Shown here: positions 62,020 to 63,986 of the stretch, piece after piece
Layout of the letters: every line of letters starts with the position of its first letter
Numbering within the stretch: position 1 is the stretch's first letter
From: Leptospiraceae bacterium
Lineage (GTDB): Bacteria; Spirochaetota; Leptospiria; Leptospirales; Leptospiraceae
DNA length: 63,986 bases
NCBI GenBank assembly: GCA_947458405.1
Contig: CANGZW010000009.1
Coordinates: forward strand, 1 to 63,986
Direction of reading: 5' to 3'
Program-made: the position numbers and the translations under genes
Notes under the pieces: model-generated
The model's input: only the letters and a program-made list of their open reading frames with translations
Databases searched by the model: none
Told to the model about the DNA's origin: nothing

Positions 62020-62782
62020 AATAGATTACAAGAGTAATAAAGTGAATAATTGGTTAACAAATCCTTACAAAATCCACCAAAGACTTTGGATGGGTTTTGA
62101 AAAGCAGAAAGATGAAATTTCCAAACCAGACTTTTTGTATAGAGTAGAGGAGGATTTTAGACAGGCAAGAGAATTGAAACCAAGAATATTAGTTTTATCT
62201 AATGTATCACCTCTTTGGGATAATGCTTTTAGTGGTGAGGAGTTTTTAAAAGGGAAACCTCAGATTCTAAATTTGAATTTGGATAATTTTATAGAAGAAG
62301 ATCGCTCTTTCCGATTCTCATTAAAAGCAAATCCGACTAAGAAGATTAAAAATTATAGGCTACTTTTTCGAGAGGAGTTAAAAGACTTTCCAGAATTAGA
62401 AACAAGGGACACCCGGGCAAAAAATTTAGAGGGAAAGGAAAAACTGGCAAAATTAGTAGAGACTGTCTCAAAAGAACAAAGAGAAAAATTGCCTTCAAAA
62501 CGGATAGGCATCTACAAAGAGCATGAACAGGTAGAATGGTTAAAACGTAAGGGAGAACAATCAGGCTTTGAAATATTAAACTTACAATTTGATAAGGGTG
62601 AAAAAGAAAAAGTATCTAAGAAATCTGATGGTAAGGTATTACATAGTTTAGATCTTTTGCAAGTCCACTTCACAGGCATCCTTCGAGTAAACAACGTGGA
62701 TGATTTCAAACGTGCCTACTCTAACGGAATAGGCTCTGGCAAAGCGTTTGGATGCGGGATGTTACTCTTAGCGAGAGTGTAG
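62000..62782 (+). CDS. cas6e: Cas6e/CasE, crRNA-processing endoribonuclease
   Basis: A 260-aa RAMP endonuclease that cuts the repeat RNA. The N-terminal catalytic His lies in NPYKIHQRLWMGF, and the C-terminal Gly-rich RNA-binding loop is SNGIGSGKAFGCGMLLLARV. It should process the hairpin repeat seen at 63839. Its last codons (GCG AGA GTG TAG) form most of the left copy of a 12-bp repeat flanking the two inserted genes. In normal type I-E operons cas1 would come next; here it does not. Confidence 0.94.
   Translation: MFLSNLEIDYKSNKVNNWLTNPYKIHQRLWMGFEKQKDEISKPDFLYRVEEDFRQARELKPRILVLSNVSPLWDNAFSGEEFLKGKPQILNLNLDNFIEEDRSFRFSLKANPTKKIKNYRLLFREELKDFPELETRDTRAKNLEGKEKLAKLVETVSKEQREKLPSKRIGIYKEHEQVEWLKRKGEQSGFEILNLQFDKGEKEKVSKKSDGKVLHSLDLLQVHFTGILRVNNVDDFKRAYSNGIGSGKAFGCGMLLLARV
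62770..62781 (+). repeat. 12-bp direct repeat, left copy (cas6e 3' end)
   Basis: AGCGAGAGTGTA, identical to 63466-63477. It spans the end of cas6e. Flanking bases differ (T before, G after; versus A before, A after in the other copy), so the match is exactly 12 bp. Confidence 0.8.
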
Positions 62783-62785
62783 AAG

Positions 62786-63295
62786 ATGTTAAAAATAATT
62801 AAATTACTAAATGAGATGAAGGAAAAAAAGATCATCCAAGAATACGGAATTGGTGGGGCTACGGCGTTGATTTACTATTTTGAGCCGATACAGACTCAGG
62901 ATATTGATGTGTTTGTTGTGATTGACAGTTCTAGTTTACTCGTGAGTTTGCGTCCGATTTATGAATTCTTAGAGCAGAATGGGGGCGAGGTAAAAGACGA
63001 ATACATAATTATCCACAATACACCCGTTCAATTTTTAGTTCCCTATAATCCACTGATTGACGCCGCATTAAACGATTGTATTGAAGCAAGCTATGCGGAC
63101 ACATGGGTTCGTATCTTTTCTTTTGAATATTTGATGGCTATTATGATTCAGACAGGAAGAGGAAAAGATAAGGCTAGGTTGGAAGAGATATTAAAAGTAA
63201 AGCTTGCGTTTAATCAAGATAAGCTTCAATCTATTTTAACAGAATTTGAGTTATCTTATAAATGGGAAAAAATACAATCAGGATTTGATCTATGA
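62786..63295 (+). CDS. Nucleotidyltransferase-fold protein in the cas1 position
   Basis: A 169-aa protein of the MNT/AbiEii-like nucleotidyltransferase group (DUF6036-like). GIGGATALIYYF (Gly-Gly at 23-24) and TQDIDVFVVID (D39, D41) form the GS/GG and DxD-like metal site. The usual third acidic residue is not evident (VQFLVP). The C-terminal half is helical. Such proteins occur as toxins or as partners in two-gene modules. It overlaps the next gene by 4 bp (ATGA). It has no resemblance to Cas1 and lies where cas1 should be. The start is the ATG four bases after the cas6e stop. Function is inferred only. Confidence 0.72.
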   Translation: MLKIIKLLNEMKEKKIIQEYGIGGATALIYYFEPIQTQDIDVFVVIDSSSLLVSLRPIYEFLEQNGGEVKDEYIIIHNTPVQFLVPYNPLIDAALNDCIEASYADTWVRIFSFEYLMAIMIQTGRGKDKARLEEILKVKLAFNQDKLQSILTEFELSYKWEKIQSGFDL

Positions 63296-63465
63296 ATGAA
63301 GAAGAGTATATTGAAACAATAAAAAAGGCAAAGCAAGCAATGAAGAAAGAGTTAATTGCTCTTTCCTTTGAAGAAAAAATTCAACGGGTCGTAGAGATGC
63401 AAAAGTTCTCTAGAGATTTTAAAAAAGACAAGGATAAAGTTATCTATGTGTGGGATTTAATCTAA
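63292..63465 (+). CDS. 57-aa partner of the nucleotidyltransferase
   Basis: A small helical, charged protein: MNEEEYIETIKKAKQAMKK at the N-terminus, ALSFEEKIQRVVEMQKFSRD in the middle, ending KDKVIYVWDLI. The ATG overlaps the stop of the upstream gene (ATGA), so translation is coupled. Its size, charge and coupling suggest the antitoxin or regulatory half of a pair, although no DNA-binding motif is visible. It ends one base before the right copy of the 12-bp repeat. I do not recognise it as any Cas protein. Confidence 0.65.
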   Translation: MNEEEYIETIKKAKQAMKKELIALSFEEKIQRVVEMQKFSRDFKKDKDKVIYVWDLI

Positions 63466-63477
63466 AGCGAGAGTGTA
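63466..63477 (+). repeat. 12-bp direct repeat, right copy (cas2e 5' side)
   Basis: AGCGAGAGTGTA, identical to 62770-62781. It lies immediately after the stop of the 57-aa gene and 3 bp before the cas2e ATG. Read in the cas2e frame it encodes S-E-S-V, which continues as I-M-S-E. Confidence 0.8.
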
Positions 63478-63480
63478 ATA

Positions 63481-63777
63481 ATGTCGGAGAAATCTACACC
63501 TTCCCAGAGGGGAGAGATGTCGCGACTAACTCTTGAAATCAAATCTGGTGTATTTATAGCTAATTTGAATGCGAGAGTGCGTGACAAGCTATGGGAAAAA
63601 ATTTGTAACGAATGGAATTTAAATTCTATACTCTTATACACCACAAACAATGAGCAGGGCTACTCCATACTATCCCACGGCCATACAAATCTAGAAGTCA
63701 TTGACCTAGATGGAATCCAGCTCTTAGCTAAAACAAAAAAAAATAAAACAACCTCCGATCCTGACGAATTAGAGTAA
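63481..63777 (+). CDS. cas2e: Cas2e with truncated N-terminus
   Basis: A 98-aa Cas2 of the type I-E kind: PSQRGEMSRLTLEIKSGVFI, RVRDKLWEKI, TNNEQGYSILSHG, IDLDGIQLLAK. Compared with E. coli Cas2 (VVVTENVPPRLRG), the first beta-strand is missing from the translated protein. Upstream in-frame codons (E-S-V-I before the ATG) still match that strand, but no start codon lies between them and the stop at 63463-63465. No ribosome-binding site precedes the ATG. The protein is probably defective in pairing with Cas1, which is itself absent. A Lys/Asp-rich tail is added at the C-terminus. Confidence 0.85.
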   Translation: MSEKSTPSQRGEMSRLTLEIKSGVFIANLNARVRDKLWEKICNEWNLNSILLYTTNNEQGYSILSHGHTNLEVIDLDGIQLLAKTKKNKTTSDPDELE

Positions 63778-63838
63778 TTTATAAACATTCTAAATTTTTC
63801 TTTACTTTACGATGGTTTTATCTATACATAGTTTTAGC
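63778..63838 (+). promoter_or_regulatory. CRISPR leader
   Basis: The 61-bp A+T-rich stretch between the cas2e stop and the first repeat. Repeat orientation (TTGAACCG at the 3' end of each repeat, as in E. coli ATAAACCG) places the leader on this side. No clear -35/-10 pair is seen in it; part of the leader may lie in cas2e. Confidence 0.6.
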
Positions 63839-63986
63839 CTATTCTCCACACACGTGGGGTTGAACCGATGAAAGTGATAAAATTTCTATTTCAAAAGAAC
63901 TATTCTCCACACACGTGGGGTTGAACCGATGAAAGTGATAAAATTTCTATTTCAAAAGAACTATTCTCCACACACGTGGGGTTGAA
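63839..63986 (+). CRISPR. Type I-E CRISPR array (start; runs off the window)
   Basis: Three repeats: 63839-63867, 63900-63928 and 63961-63986 (the last cut by the window edge). The 29-nt repeat begins CTATTCTCCACACACG and ends GGGGTTGAACCG, with a stem CTCCAC/GTGGGG (one U-G wobble) and loop ACAC. It is a typical type I-E repeat with the Cas6e-type hairpin. Both complete 32-nt spacers (63868-63899 and 63929-63960) are identical, beginning ATGAAAGTGATAAAATTTCT. The period of 61 bp is exactly the E. coli one. Confidence 0.95.

Noticed and set aside
63292-63465. The 57-aa protein as a cas1 remnant
   Set aside because: No Cas1 motif is visible, and its start is coupled to the nucleotidyltransferase gene, so it belongs to the inserted module and is not a leftover of cas1.

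Overview
The window looks like a chromosomal segment of a Leptospira-like spirochaete (order Leptospirales). The sequence is A+T-rich, and many gene products carry lipoprotein signal peptides. Several proteins combine a 7TMR-DISM sensor with a signalling output. There is also a fused HemC/HemD gene, a TRL pair, and YHYH, DUF2141 and A2M proteins. The genus is an inference from gene content; no rRNA or tRNA gene is present to settle it.

Layout. 1-2192: a family B DNA polymerase running off the left edge, preceded by a small overlapping gene and a palindromic operator. 2568-5068: an MBL-fold lipoprotein and a YHYH lipoprotein. 5267-12703: an ECF-type sigma factor, a soluble partner, and two large 7TMR-DISM histidine kinases. 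12786-16623: a divergent HemC-HemD fusion and two alpha/beta hydrolases. 16993-28720: argB, a membrane protein, a giant alpha-2-macroglobulin, a glycosyltransferase/MBOAT/SGNH cassette for surface glycan acylation, and a MazG-like hydrolase. 28712-42636: mixed household and membrane genes (orphan ExbD, HAD phosphatase, ferritin-like protein, class V aminotransferase, HEAT lipoprotein, GDSL hydrolase, Sco1 + PCuAC copper chaperones, PadR regulator, and a truncated 7TMR sensor). 42906-54311: ankyrin protein, ubiE/menG, O-antigen-ligase-like protein, M14 carboxypeptidase, amino-acid permease, SUMF1-like lipoprotein, tandem TRL genes, and a 7TMR adenylate cyclase.

55146-63986 is a type I-E CRISPR-Cas locus: cas3, cse1, cse2, cas7e, cas5e, cas6e, then cas2e and the start of an array with 29-nt repeats and 32-nt spacers. 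It is abnormal in three linked ways. First, cas1 is absent from its usual place between cas6e and cas2e; a two-gene module (a nucleotidyltransferase-fold protein and a 57-aa partner) sits there, bracketed by a perfect 12-bp direct repeat. Second, cas2e has lost its start at the right-hand junction, while the untranslated in-frame codons just upstream still resemble the first beta-strand of Cas2e. Third, the only two complete spacers visible are identical. Deleting one repeat copy plus the module in silico restores a clean cas6e stop and an open cas2e frame. The simplest reading is an interference-competent but adaptation-defective locus invaded by a small module. This is the best candidate for something new in the window.

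A second theme is signalling. Four paralogous 7TMR-DISM lipoprotein sensors are scattered here with different fates: histidine kinase with two GAF domains, plain histidine kinase, class III cyclase, and a sensor that stops after its second membrane helix.
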